Origin: Ignavibacteriales bacterium
Lineage (GTDB): Bacteria; Bacteroidota; Ignavibacteria; UBA10030
Direction of reading: 5' to 3'
Assembly: GCA_016207365.1 (NCBI GenBank)
Contig: JACQPU010000102.1
Location: forward strand, 1 to 10,989
DNA length: 10,989 nt
The translations under genes were made by a program, and so were the position numbers. A model generated the notes under the pieces. That model was not told the origin of the DNA and did no database searches. It saw nothing but the letters and a program-made list of their open reading frames with translations. Shown here piece after piece: positions 1 to 7,615 of this stretch. Each line of letters starts with the position of its first letter. Position 1 is the stretch's first letter.

Positions 1-441
1 GGCACGGTGGAGATCCGCGTTTGCGACGGCCTGCAAACACTGCGCGAAACAGTAGCGCTCGTAGCCCTTGTTCAGTGTCTGTATACGTGGTTGAACGAGC
101 GTTATCGCAGCGGCGAAAAGTTCACGCCCCCGCCGTACTGGATTCTCCGCGAGAACAAATGGAAGGCATCGAGGTACGGCCTCGACGCGGAGGTGATTCT
201 CGATGTATCGGGAAAAACGAATCTCCTGAAGATCGAGATCGAATCGGTTGTCGATCGACTCATGTCGACCGCGGAGTCCCTGGGCTGCCAGGAGGAGTTA
301 TCCGATGTGAAGCGCATGCTCCACCATGGTCTTGGCTATGAACGCCAGCAACGCGTCTTTGAGAAAGAAGGGACGTTCCTTGCCGTCACGGAATCGATCC
401 TTCAGGATTTCAAACGACGCGAGCCGCTGTTCTGGGATTGA
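1..441 (+). CDS. YbdK-type carboxylate-amine ligase (GCS2 family), C-terminal part
   Basis: This is the last 146 residues of a protein whose start lies before the window; the reading frame is open from base 1 to the TGA at 439-441. The family (glutamate-cysteine ligase type 2, YbdK-like, usually about 370 residues) joins a carboxylate to an amine using ATP. Visible family hallmarks are a VEIRVCD strand (fragment residues 3-9), the segment RENKWKASRYGLDA (50-63), and GLGYERQ (110-116) followed by the usual C-terminal helix. The N-terminal ATP- and metal-binding part is not in the window, so activity cannot be judged. The true substrate is unknown: YbdK proteins show only weak glutamate-cysteine ligase activity in general. 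The next gene starts 10 nt downstream, so the two are very probably co-transcribed. The family call is secure; the substrate is not. Confidence 0.9.
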   Translation, partial: GTVEIRVCDGLQTLRETVALVALVQCLYTWLNERYRSGEKFTPPPYWILRENKWKASRYGLDAEVILDVSGKTNLLKIEIESVVDRLMSTAESLGCQEELSDVKRMLHHGLGYERQQRVFEKEGTFLAVTESILQDFKRREPLFWD

Positions 442-451
442 AAAGGAAAGG

Positions 452-1177
452 ATGAACATGCTGTTGGCGATCACGGATAACCTCCGCCCCAAACCGGTAT
501 TCGAAAACTACCTTAAATGGATCCGGCGCGTGGATGCTCCCGTGGAGTTTGTCAAACTCTCCTACCATCTAAAGAACGCGGACCGGTTGAAGGATGCCGA
601 TGGGCTTATCCTGACGGGTGGTGGCGATGTGCATCCGGCCTTGTACGGAAAGGAAGATCAGATTGAATTGACGGAAGAAGTCAACGAGATGAGGGACGCA
701 TTCGAGTTCGAGATTCTCGAGCAGGCACTTGAACTCGATCTCCCCATTCTCGGAATCTGCCGCGGTATGCAGATTATGACCGTCTTCCTGGGCGGGACGT
801 TGATTGTGGACCTTCCCACTGCCGGGTTCAGGAATCATGTTGAACGGGATGGAATTGATCATCGCCATTCCCTGGAGGTTGTTCCCGGTTCGTTGTTTGA
901 AGCGATTGCCGGGACGGGTGCGAAACGGGTAAATTCGACTCATCATCAGGCAGTCGAGAATCTGGGCAAAGGCTTGATGGTGTCGGCAAGATCGGACGAT
1001 GGGGTCATTGAGGCGGCGGAGTGGGTCATGAAGGACCGCATGCCGTTTCTTCTGCTCGTCCAGTGGCATCCGGAGCGCATGGCGGATTTTGACAATCCTT
1101 GTTCGGGTTTCGTTGCGGAGCACTTCCTTCGCGAAGTGCAGGTTTCTGTGAACGACAAAATGACGACACGTGGTTAA
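452..1177 (+). CDS. Class I glutamine amidotransferase-like hydrolase, PuuD / gamma-glutamyl-GABA hydrolase family (peptidase C26)
   Basis: This 241-residue protein belongs to the C26 group, which hydrolyses gamma-glutamyl amide bonds (PuuD cleaves gamma-glutamyl-GABA in putrescine degradation). The catalytic triad is visible: Cys103 in the nucleophile elbow GICRGMQ, and His206 and Glu208 in VQWHPE. The oxyanion-region glycines are in LTGGGDVHP (54-62), and the family motif NSTHHQAV covers 161-168. No membrane segment or signal peptide is seen, so it should be cytoplasmic. Two in-frame ATGs, at 452 and 458, each have an AAGGA 4-5 nt upstream (443-447 and 448-452), so the start is ambiguous by two residues. 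It follows the YbdK-like gene by 10 nt. No other putrescine-pathway gene is present, so a PuuD role is not supported by context; cleavage of a gamma-glutamyl product related to the upstream ligase is an inference. Confidence 0.88.
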   Translation: MNMLLAITDNLRPKPVFENYLKWIRRVDAPVEFVKLSYHLKNADRLKDADGLILTGGGDVHPALYGKEDQIELTEEVNEMRDAFEFEILEQALELDLPILGICRGMQIMTVFLGGTLIVDLPTAGFRNHVERDGIDHRHSLEVVPGSLFEAIAGTGAKRVNSTHHQAVENLGKGLMVSARSDDGVIEAAEWVMKDRMPFLLLVQWHPERMADFDNPCSGFVAEHFLREVQVSVNDKMTTRG

Positions 1178-1197
1178 AATCGAAACGGAGAGTTTTT

Positions 1198-3969
1198 ATG
1201 GCTAGGAAACACGCGAAATACGTCTACTTCTTTGGCAGTGGAAAGGCTGAGGGCACGGCGGAAATGAAAGGATTGCTGGGCGGCAAGGGAGCGAACCTTG
1301 CCGAAATGACGAACATTGGATTACCCGTCCCTCCCGGATTTACGATCAACACGGAAGTCTGCACGTACTACTATCAGCATAACAGATCATACCCCCGGAC
1401 ACTGCGCGAGGAGGTAGGGAAAGCTCTCGCCAAGGTCGAGAAGGCGATGAAGGCAACGTTTGGCGATCCACGGAATCCCCTGCTTGTATCCGTGCGCTCA
1501 GGTGCGCGGGCATCAATGCCCGGAATGATGGACACCATTCTGAATCTCGGCTTGAACGATGAGACCATCAAGGGGCTGATTGCGAAAACGGGCAACGAGC
1601 GGTTCGCCTACGATTGCTACCGCCGATTTGTCCAGATGTACGGCGATGTGGTCATGGGATTGAAGCCTGTCCACAAGGATGACATCGATCCCTTTGAGGC
1701 AATTATTGAGGAGATGAAGAAACAAAAAGGCGTTGAGCTTGACACGGATCTGGCCGCGAGTGATTTGAAAGAGCTCGTGGCGCTATTTAAGCAGGCGATA
1801 CGGAAACACGCCGGCCGCGATTTTCCGCAGGATCCGATGAATCAGCTCTGGGGGGCCATCGGCGCGGTGTTTGGATCGTGGATGAACGAACGCGCCATCG
1901 CGTACAGAAGAATGTATGACATTCCGAGCACCTGGGGAACTGCGGTGAATGTGCAGACCATGGTGTTCGGGAATATGGGAGAGGACTCGGGTACGGGTGT
2001 AGCCTTTACGCGGGACCCAGCAACGGGCGAGAACGTTTTCTATGGCGAGTTTCTTATGAACGCACAGGGGGAGGACGTTGTCGCCGGCATTCGTACGCCG
2101 CTACCAATTGCCGAATTGGCAAAACGCGATCCGAAAATCTACAAACAACTGGATTCGATTCGCATCAAACTCGAGAGACATTACAAGGATGTGATGGACA
2201 TCGAGTTTACGATTCAGCAAGGGAAGCTCTACATGCTCCAATGTCGTGTGGGAAAGCGAACGGCCTTTGCTGCCATCAAGATAGCAGTGGATATGGTGCT
2301 GGAAGGGTTGATTTCCGACAAAGAAGCCATTCGCCGCATTGAGCCCGATCAGCTGAATCAGCTCCTGCGCCCGGTCTTCGATGCCGACCAGAAGAAGCGC
2401 GCGGTGGCCGACGGTCAGCTTCTGGCAAAGGGACTCAATGCCGGTCCGGGCGCAGCCTCGGGTCGTGTGGTGTTTAATGCGGCAGATGCTGAGGAATGGG
2501 CGAGGAAAGGCGAGCGTGTAATATTAACGCGGATCGAAACCTCCCCTGAGGACATCAAAGGAATGGATGCAGCAGAAGGCATTCTGACCGCGCGCGGTGG
2601 AATGACGTCTCATGCCGCCTTGGTTGCACGGCAGATGGGCAAGGTGTGTGTGGCGGGTTGCAGCGCACTGGATATTAACTATCAAAGTCATACGATGCGC
2701 GCTAACGGAAGAACAATCCGCGAGGGAGACTGGATTTCGATCGACGGAACCTCGGGCGAGGTCCTCCTTGGCAAGGTTGACACAAGACCATCCGAGGTTC
2801 AGCAGGTTCTCATTGATAAAACCATGGATCCAAAGGACGCTCCAAGCTACCAGGAATTTGCCAAAGTGATGAAGTGGGCCGACAAGTACCGCCGGCTCAA
2901 GATCCGCACCAATGCCGATCAGCCCGACCAGGCAATCAATGCGATCGCTTTTGGCGCCGAGGGGATCGGCCTTTGTCGTACCGAGCACATGTTCTTTGGC
3001 GAGGGGAAAATCGGTCCCATGCGCGAAATGATTCTCGCGGATACAGTGGACGACAGAAAAGCCGCGCTCGCGAAACTTCTTCCGCTCCAGCGCGCGGACT
3101 TCGAAGGCATTTTCGAGGCGATGGACGGGCGACCCGTAACGATCCGAACGATCGATCCGCCTCTCCATGAATTCCTTCCGCACGATGAGAAGTCCCAACG
3201 CGAACTTGCGGCCGCACTGGGCGTTCCGTATGAAAAAATCCGTCAGCGCGTGGACTCCCTCCACGAATTCAATCCGATGCTCGGTTTTCGCGGATGCCGG
3301 CTTGGCATTGTCTTTCCGGAAATCACGGAGATGCAGGCGCGTGCGATCTTTGAGGCGGCCGCAAACGTTAAGAAACGCGGCACGGACGTGGAACCGGAGG
3401 TCATGATTCCGTTGGTTGGCCACGTAAAGGAGCTTCGCCATCAGGAAACAATTGTCCGCCGAGTTGCGGAGAGCGTCATCAAGGAAAAAGGCGTGAAGTT
3501 TCGGTATCTGGTTGGCACGATGATCGAGGTTCCGCGCGGCGCGTTAACCGCGGACGAAATTGCCGATGTTGCCGATTTCTTCAGCTTTGGCACGAATGAT
3601 CTTACGCAAACAACCCTTGGCGTAAGCCGTGATGACGCGGGACGGTTTCTTGCTCCGTACGTTGAGATGGAAATCTACGCGCGCGATCCGTTTGAAACGA
3701 TTGACCGTGCCGGGGTGGGCGAGCTGATGAAGATTGCCGTTGACAAAGGGCGTGCCGCAAGGCCGGGAATCAAACTCGGCATATGTGGGGAACATGGCGG
3801 CGAACCGGCCAGTGTCGGGTTCTGCCATGAGATCGGTCTTGATTACGTGAGCTGCTCGCCGTTCCGTGTGCCGATCGCAAGACTTGCGGCGGCACGGGCA
3901 ACCCTTGCGGGGGCGGGGACGGCGGGAAAAACATCAGAGCGAAACCGCGCTCGCAGGCGGTCCCGATGA
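1198..3969 (+). CDS. ppdK: Pyruvate, phosphate dikinase (PPDK)
   Basis: PPDK interconverts pyruvate + ATP + phosphate and PEP + AMP + pyrophosphate in central carbon metabolism. The protein is 923 residues, slightly longer than the usual 870-910. Domain order is complete. The N-terminal ATP-grasp nucleotide-binding part has GGKGANLAEM (28-37), PGMMDT (108-113) and the end-of-domain motif MLQCRVGKRTA (346-356). The central phosphohistidine domain has GGMTSHAALVAR with the swivelling His472. The C-terminal PEP/pyruvate TIM barrel has GTNDLTQ (798-804) and GICGEHGGEP with the acid/base Cys863. Thr470, two residues before His472, is the position targeted by PPDK regulatory proteins in plants and some bacteria; no such regulator is in the window. 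The ATG at 1198 is chosen because it has GGAG at 1187-1190 with 7 nt spacing and gives the normal family N-terminus. The last 19 residues form an unusual basic tail. The 20-nt gap from the upstream gene allows co-transcription. Confidence 0.97.
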   Translation: MARKHAKYVYFFGSGKAEGTAEMKGLLGGKGANLAEMTNIGLPVPPGFTINTEVCTYYYQHNRSYPRTLREEVGKALAKVEKAMKATFGDPRNPLLVSVRSGARASMPGMMDTILNLGLNDETIKGLIAKTGNERFAYDCYRRFVQMYGDVVMGLKPVHKDDIDPFEAIIEEMKKQKGVELDTDLAASDLKELVALFKQAIRKHAGRDFPQDPMNQLWGAIGAVFGSWMNERAIAYRRMYDIPSTWGTAVNVQTMVFGNMGEDSGTGVAFTRDPATGENVFYGEFLMNAQGEDVVAGIRTPLPIAELAKRDPKIYKQLDSIRIKLERHYKDVMDIEFTIQQGKLYMLQCRVGKRTAFAAIKIAVDMVLEGLISDKEAIRRIEPDQLNQLLRPVFDADQKKRAVADGQLLAKGLNAGPGAASGRVVFNAADAEEWARKGERVILTRIETSPEDIKGMDAAEGILTARGGMTSHAALVARQMGKVCVAGCSALDINYQSHTMRANGRTIREGDWISIDGTSGEVLLGKVDTRPSEVQQVLIDKTMDPKDAPSYQEFAKVMKWADKYRRLKIRTNADQPDQAINAIAFGAEGIGLCRTEHMFFGEGKIGPMREMILADTVDDRKAALAKLLPLQRADFEGIFEAMDGRPVTIRTIDPPLHEFLPHDEKSQRELAAALGVPYEKIRQRVDSLHEFNPMLGFRGCRLGIVFPEITEMQARAIFEAAANVKKRGTDVEPEVMIPLVGHVKELRHQETIVRRVAESVIKEKGVKFRYLVGTMIEVPRGALTADEIADVADFFSFGTNDLTQTTLGVSRDDAGRFLAPYVEMEIYARDPFETIDRAGVGELMKIAVDKGRAARPGIKLGICGEHGGEPASVGFCHEIGLDYVSCSPFRVPIARLAAARATLAGAGTAGKTSERNRARRRSR

Positions 3970-3987
3970 CGACCTGCGAACTCTTAG

Positions 3988-3993
3988 TGAGGA
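3988..3993 (+). promoter_or_regulatory. Ribosome binding site of queA
   Basis: TGAGGA lies 7 nt before the ATG at 4001, inside the 31-nt gap after ppdK. It fixes the queA start, which also matches the family N-terminus exactly. Confidence 0.7.
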
Positions 3994-4000
3994 TAGGTGC

Positions 4001-5038
4001 ATGAAGCTTTCCGATTTCAAATATCCGCTTCCGCGGAATCTCATTGCCAAGCATCCGGTCAAACCCCGGGATAAGGCCCGTCTCATGGTCCTGAACCGAG
4101 CCGACGAGTCGATTGACGACCGGCGGTTCAGCGAGTTGATCGATTTTCTCAACCGGGGCGACTGTCTGGTGGTCAATGAGACAAGAGTGTTCCAGGCCAG
4201 ATTGTTCGGGAAGAAGGAAAAGACCAATGCAAAGATCGAAGTGTTTCTTCTTCGAGAACTGAACGCCGAAGAGAACATCTGGGATGTTATTGTCGACCCG
4301 GCCCGAAAAGTCCGGATCGGCAACAAGATCTTTTTCGATGATGGCAAGTTGTGGTGCGAAGTCATTGATAACACGACGTCGCGGGGTCGGACGGTTCGGT
4401 TCAATCACAAGGGCGATTTCTTCAAGATCATTGAACGGATCGGAATGACTCCGTTGCCTTACTACATCAAGAGGGACGCAACGGAAAAGGATAAAGAAGC
4501 CTACCAGACGGTCTTTGCGCGCGTCCTTGGTGCGGTCGCGGCGCCCACGGCGGGGCTGCACTTCACAAAACAGCTCCTGCGGAGGATCGAATCGAGGGGC
4601 GTCAAAATCGTTCCGGTTGTCCTCCACGTCGGCCTCGGTTCCTTCAGGCCTGTCGAAGTGGAGGATCTGACAAAACACAAAATGGACTCCGAGTACTACG
4701 AGATCAGCGCCGAAGCAGCACACCATATTAACAGAACGATTGATTCAAAGCATTCGGTCTTTGCGGTCGGTACAAGCACGTGCCGGGCGCTGGAGTCGAG
4801 CGTCACGTCCGACGGCCATGTCAAGCCGTCGAAAGGGTGGACCGACAAGTTCATCTTTCCTCCGTATGACTTCAAGATTGCCGACCATCTGATCACGAAT
4901 TTTCATCTGCCGGAGTCCACGCTTATGATGCTCGTGAGCGCTTTTGCAGGGCATGAGTTCATGATGAGAGCATATAAGAGAGCCATCAAGCAAGGATACC
5001 GGTTCTACAGTTATGGCGATGCGATGTTACTTCTCTGA
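4001..5038 (+). CDS. queA: S-adenosylmethionine:tRNA ribosyltransferase-isomerase (QueA)
   Basis: QueA transfers and isomerises the ribosyl group of S-adenosylmethionine onto 7-aminomethyl-7-deazaguanine at the wobble position of tRNAs with GUN anticodons, making epoxyqueuosine. The protein has 345 residues, normal for the family (about 340-350). Visible conserved blocks are the N-terminal MKLSDFKYPLP with RDKARLMVL (23-31), VNETRVFQARLFG (58-70), AAPTAGLHFT (180-189), HVGLGSFRPV in the middle, VGTSTCRALES, and TNFHLPESTL (299-308). No damage is seen. The sequence style resembles QueA of Bacteroidota/Ignavibacteria relatives, one of the better taxonomic hints here. It lies 31 nt after ppdK and only 3 nt before ispD, so translational coupling with ispD is likely. 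No other queuosine gene is in the window. Confidence 0.97.
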   Translation: MKLSDFKYPLPRNLIAKHPVKPRDKARLMVLNRADESIDDRRFSELIDFLNRGDCLVVNETRVFQARLFGKKEKTNAKIEVFLLRELNAEENIWDVIVDPARKVRIGNKIFFDDGKLWCEVIDNTTSRGRTVRFNHKGDFFKIIERIGMTPLPYYIKRDATEKDKEAYQTVFARVLGAVAAPTAGLHFTKQLLRRIESRGVKIVPVVLHVGLGSFRPVEVEDLTKHKMDSEYYEISAEAAHHINRTIDSKHSVFAVGTSTCRALESSVTSDGHVKPSKGWTDKFIFPPYDFKIADHLITNFHLPESTLMMLVSAFAGHEFMMRAYKRAIKQGYRFYSYGDAMLLL

Positions 5039-5041
5039 CCA

Positions 5042-5758
5042 ATGACAAGCAGACCCAAAATCTACGCCATTATCCCTGCGGCCGGAAGCGGGACTCGCCT
5101 CGGAGGACCGACGGCAAAGCAGTTTGTTCAGCTGGGCGAAACCCCTCTTCTTGTACACACCCTTCGCAGGTTTGAAGAGACCTCGCAGGTGGATGAAGTC
5201 GGCCTTGCGGTGCCGGAAAACACAATTGCGGAGGTCGAACAACTGATCGGTCGATACCATCTGAACAAGGTAAGCAAAGTCGTTGCAGGGGGCGCCCACC
5301 GCCAGGATTCCGTGTACAACGTTCTTCGTCTGCTCCAGCTTCGTCCTTCGGATATTATCCTTGTACATGACGGCGTGCGGCCGTTTGTACCCGCGGGACT
5401 TATTGCGCGTGTGATTGCAGAGTGCGGCGTACATGACGCGGCTGTTCCAGCAGTTCAGCCCAAGGACACGATCCGTCGGTCAAACGGCGGGGGATTCTTC
5501 GACCAGACACTCGACCGAACCGCCCTTTGGCTTGTTCAGACCCCGCAGGCATTCAAAGCCGGTGTTCTGATAAAAGCATTTGAAAAAGCGCTGAAAGACA
5601 AGTTTTCGGCCACGGACGAGGCCGCGCTCGTTGAGCGGATCGGAATCAAGGCGAAGATTGTTGAGGGAAGTCATGACAACATCAAAATCACGACCCGCGA
5701 AGACCTTGACCTTGGCGAACGGATTCTCGCCCGGTGGAAAGTGACGGCTGATACGTGA
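5042..5758 (+). CDS. ispD: 2-C-methyl-D-erythritol 4-phosphate cytidylyltransferase (IspD)
   Basis: IspD couples MEP with CTP to form CDP-methylerythritol and pyrophosphate, the third step of the non-mevalonate isoprenoid pathway, in the cytoplasm. The protein has 238 residues, typical length. The nucleotide-binding N-terminus reads IPAAGSGTRLGG (11-22), with Arg19 and Lys26 in the positions of the catalytic Arg and Lys of E. coli IspD. HDGVRPF (109-115), KDTI, TPQAF, a TDEAALVE block and the NIKITTREDL C-terminal block are all present. The ATG at 5042 comes 3 nt after the queA stop and has no clear Shine-Dalgarno sequence, so translation probably depends on ribosomes finishing queA. Its stop codon is inside a perfect inverted repeat. 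IspF, often encoded next door, is absent here. Confidence 0.96.
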   Translation: MTSRPKIYAIIPAAGSGTRLGGPTAKQFVQLGETPLLVHTLRRFEETSQVDEVGLAVPENTIAEVEQLIGRYHLNKVSKVVAGGAHRQDSVYNVLRLLQLRPSDIILVHDGVRPFVPAGLIARVIAECGVHDAAVPAVQPKDTIRRSNGGGFFDQTLDRTALWLVQTPQAFKAGVLIKAFEKALKDKFSATDEAALVERIGIKAKIVEGSHDNIKITTREDLDLGERILARWKVTADT

Positions 5759-5771
5759 AGCAACACGTATC
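5750..5771. repeat. Perfect 8-bp inverted repeat over the ispD stop codon
   Basis: GATACGTG (5750-5757) and CACGTATC (5764-5771) are exact reverse complements separated by the 6-nt loop AAGCAA. The TGA of ispD (5756-5758) lies at the junction of the left arm and loop. No T-run follows, so it is not a standard intrinsic terminator. It could be an mRNA 3' hairpin or a DNA operator: the right arm directly abuts a TTGCAT -35-like hexamer. The symmetry is certain; the function is not known. Confidence 0.6.
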
Positions 5772-5800
5772 TTGCATCTGTGAATGGGTCTCCGTACTAT
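5772..5800 (+). promoter_or_regulatory. Weak promoter-like pair upstream of plsY
   Basis: TTGCAT (5772-5777) and TACTAT (5795-5800) are separated by 17 nt, the optimal sigma-70 spacing, in the 81-nt gap between ispD and plsY. Matches to the consensus hexamers are only 3/6 and 4/6. It lies about 40 nt before the plsY start and next to an inverted repeat. It is a candidate only; read-through from ispD could equally express plsY. Confidence 0.25.
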
Positions 5801-5839
5801 TAAGCCATATTTGAACACCAAAAGGGTCTCTTTTCAAGT

Positions 5840-6508
5840 ATGATTAACCTTGCCATTGTCGTCGTCCTGAGCTACATCCTTGGTTCCATCCCGACGTCTC
5901 TCATGCTTTCCAAATGGATTCATGGATTTGACATCCGTACGAAGGGAAGCGGGAATGCCGGTGGTACGAATGTGTTCCGGGTTCTGGGATGGAAATCAGG
6001 CTTGTTTGTTGTTGCCTTCGATTTTGCCAAAGGTTTTGTAGCAACGGTAATCATCGCGCGCCTGTTCTGGGATCCGACCCTTCCGTTTTACAACCGCACG
6101 CCTTTTGACGACTTTACTATCATTCAAATGATCTGCGGCGCCGCGGGGATCATTGGTCATATCTGGACTGCCTTCGCGGGGTTTCGCGGCGGAAAAGGCA
6201 TTGCCACCGGTGCCGGCATGCTCCTTGGGGTGGCTCCTGTCGAGTTTGGCATCTCCGCAGCGGTGTTCTTCATCGTTTTTATCGCTTACAAATACGTGTC
6301 CCTGGGTTCTATCAGCGCCGCAGTGGCTTTTCCTGCAACACTGTTTGTCCGCTACAACATCTTCGGTGATCAGGTCCACAGTTATAAGACACTCATTATC
6401 TTCAGTCTTTGCGTGGCAATTCTGCTGATTTATTCCCACCGTCAGAACATCAGGCGGCTGATCGAAGGAACGGAAAAGCGGATCCTTGCCCGAAAGAACG
6501 TCGAGTAA
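5840..6508 (+). CDS. plsY: Acyl-phosphate:glycerol-3-phosphate acyltransferase (PlsY)
   Basis: PlsY transfers the acyl group of acyl-phosphate (made by PlsX) to the sn-1 position of glycerol-3-phosphate, giving lysophosphatidic acid, the first step of phospholipid synthesis at the inner membrane. The 222-residue protein has hydrophobic segments near 2-22, 52-73, 95-112, 128-150 and 155-198, compatible with the multi-pass family fold. All three conserved cytoplasmic motifs are present: motif 1 GSGNAGGTNVFRVLG (36-50, with Ser37 and Arg47), the glycine-rich motif 2 FRGGKGIATGAG (115-126), and motif 3 HRQNIRRLIEGTE (200-212, with His200, Asn203 and Glu212). It should therefore be catalytically competent. 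The ATG at 5840 has only a distant AAGGG (5822-5825 region), so ribosome binding looks weak. The gpsA gene, which makes its substrate, follows after 61 nt. Confidence 0.95.
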   Translation: MINLAIVVVLSYILGSIPTSLMLSKWIHGFDIRTKGSGNAGGTNVFRVLGWKSGLFVVAFDFAKGFVATVIIARLFWDPTLPFYNRTPFDDFTIIQMICGAAGIIGHIWTAFAGFRGGKGIATGAGMLLGVAPVEFGISAAVFFIVFIAYKYVSLGSISAAVAFPATLFVRYNIFGDQVHSYKTLIIFSLCVAILLIYSHRQNIRRLIEGTEKRILARKNVE

Positions 6509-6569
6509 GAGACCTGGTGAGCCGCGTGGCGCGGCTGGGGGCAAGACGCCGTCGGCCTCTTTTTCTTTT
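6507..6569 (+). other. Nested hairpin and T-rich tract between plsY and gpsA
   Basis: The 61-nt gap is nearly all structured. AGCCGCG (6520-6526) and CGCGGCT (6530-6536) form a perfect 7-bp stem with a TGG loop. Outside it, AAGAGACC (6507-6514) can pair with GGCCTCTT (6554-6561) with a single A/C mismatch. The run TTTTTCTTTT (6560-6569) then reaches the A of the gpsA ATG. The layout resembles an intrinsic terminator, an attenuator, or simply a structured spacer. The pairing is read directly; function is inference. Confidence 0.4.
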
Positions 6570-7565
6570 ATGAAGACTACAGTCCTGGGTGCAGGAAGCT
6601 GGGGAACAACTCTTGCCCTCGTCCTCCTGGAAAACGGGCACGATGTCGATCTCTGGACCTACAAAGCGGCCCAGGGGGAACTCATGCGCGAAAAGCGCGA
6701 GAATCCTGATTTCCTTCCCGGTATTTTCCTTCCGCCGCAACTTGATATCCTGAATGACCTGGAAAAAGCCTGCTCCGATCGCGACATGATCGTTGCTGCT
6801 GTACCATCGCAGTTCCTCCGGTCTGTTATCGAGCGGATTGCCGATCTGAATCTTGAGGAAACGGTCGTTTGCAACGTCGCCAAAGGCGTCGAGAACAACA
6901 CGCTCATGACCATGTCCGAAGTGCTTCTGGATGTGCTGAAGCACGAAAAGAAGGAAAACGTTGCGATCCTTTCAGGACCGAGTCATGCCGAGGAAGTGAG
7001 CAGGAAGATTCCCACCGCCATCGTCTCGGCGGCGTACCGAACCCGCACAGCAAAGGTCGTTCAGAATGCCTTTATGACGCCGTATTTCAGGGTCTATGTC
7101 AATGAAGACATACGCGGAGTGGAGCTCGGAGGGGCGATCAAGAACATTATTGCCATTGGGGCCGGGATCAGCGACGGGGCGGGCTTTGGTGACAACACGA
7201 AGGCCGCGATCATGACAAGAGGAGTCTATGAAATCACCCGCCTTGGGGTCAAGATGGGTGCGCAGCCGCGAACGTTTGCAGGTTTATCGGGGATCGGCGA
7301 TCTGATTGTTACCTGCATGAGCCGTCACAGCAGGAACCGGTACGTCGGGGAGCAAATAGGGAAGGGCAGACCGCTGGAGGTGATTCTGAAAGAGATGCTC
7401 ATGGTGGCCGAAGGTGTGGCCTCAACGCGATCGGTACGTGAACTTGCAAAGAAACATCGCGTCGAGATGCCGATCGTGGAAGCAGTGTATCAGATGCTCT
7501 ATGAGGGAAAGGATCCGCACAAGGCGACAGCGGAGTTGATGACGAGGGATGCGAAGGGGGAGTGA
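6570..7565 (+). CDS. gpsA: NAD(P)H-dependent glycerol-3-phosphate dehydrogenase (GpsA)
   Basis: GpsA reduces dihydroxyacetone phosphate to sn-glycerol 3-phosphate, the backbone donor for phospholipids, in the cytoplasm. The protein has 331 residues, the normal length. The Rossmann nucleotide-binding motif GAGSWGTTLA (7-16) is at the N-terminus. NVAKGVE (102-108) carries Lys105, and GPSHAEEV covers 136-143. The GVELGGAIKNIIAIGAG block contains the catalytic Lys191, and GLSGIGDLIVTC (238-249) carries Asp244. These correspond to the active-site lysines and aspartate of the family. The frame is open upstream to 6486, but the ATG at 6570 gives the correct family N-terminus beginning just before the beta-strand of the Rossmann fold. 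No Shine-Dalgarno sequence is present; the start is preceded by a pyrimidine run. It lies directly downstream of plsY, the consumer of its product. Confidence 0.96.
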   Translation: MKTTVLGAGSWGTTLALVLLENGHDVDLWTYKAAQGELMREKRENPDFLPGIFLPPQLDILNDLEKACSDRDMIVAAVPSQFLRSVIERIADLNLEETVVCNVAKGVENNTLMTMSEVLLDVLKHEKKENVAILSGPSHAEEVSRKIPTAIVSAAYRTRTAKVVQNAFMTPYFRVYVNEDIRGVELGGAIKNIIAIGAGISDGAGFGDNTKAAIMTRGVYEITRLGVKMGAQPRTFAGLSGIGDLIVTCMSRHSRNRYVGEQIGKGRPLEVILKEMLMVAEGVASTRSVRELAKKHRVEMPIVEAVYQMLYEGKDPHKATAELMTRDAKGE

Positions 7566-7615
7566 GGTCTTGTTGCTGCGCGGTCATTGCTTTCGATAAC
7601 ATGTCGTTTTCGTTC

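Noticed and set aside
326..451. N-terminal extension of the PuuD-like protein into the YbdK-like gene
   Set aside because: It overlaps conserved YbdK coding sequence, whereas ATGs at 452 and 458 have SD-like sites and give a normal family start.
569..1123. 184-codon minus-strand open frame
   Set aside because: It lies within the PuuD-like gene, whose catalytic triad is intact; the antisense product shows nothing recognisable.
2524..3441. 305-codon open frame on the minus strand inside ppdK
   Set aside because: It is fully antisense to conserved PPDK coding sequence, has no recognisable domain, and is typical of a shadow frame in GC-rich codons.
3770..4726. 318-codon open frame on the minus strand across the ppdK end and queA
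   Set aside because: It overlaps two well-conserved genes in antisense and its translation shows no family motif.
6486..6569. N-terminal extension of GpsA
   Set aside because: It would run through the hairpin and place 28 extra residues before the conserved Rossmann start; no GpsA has this.
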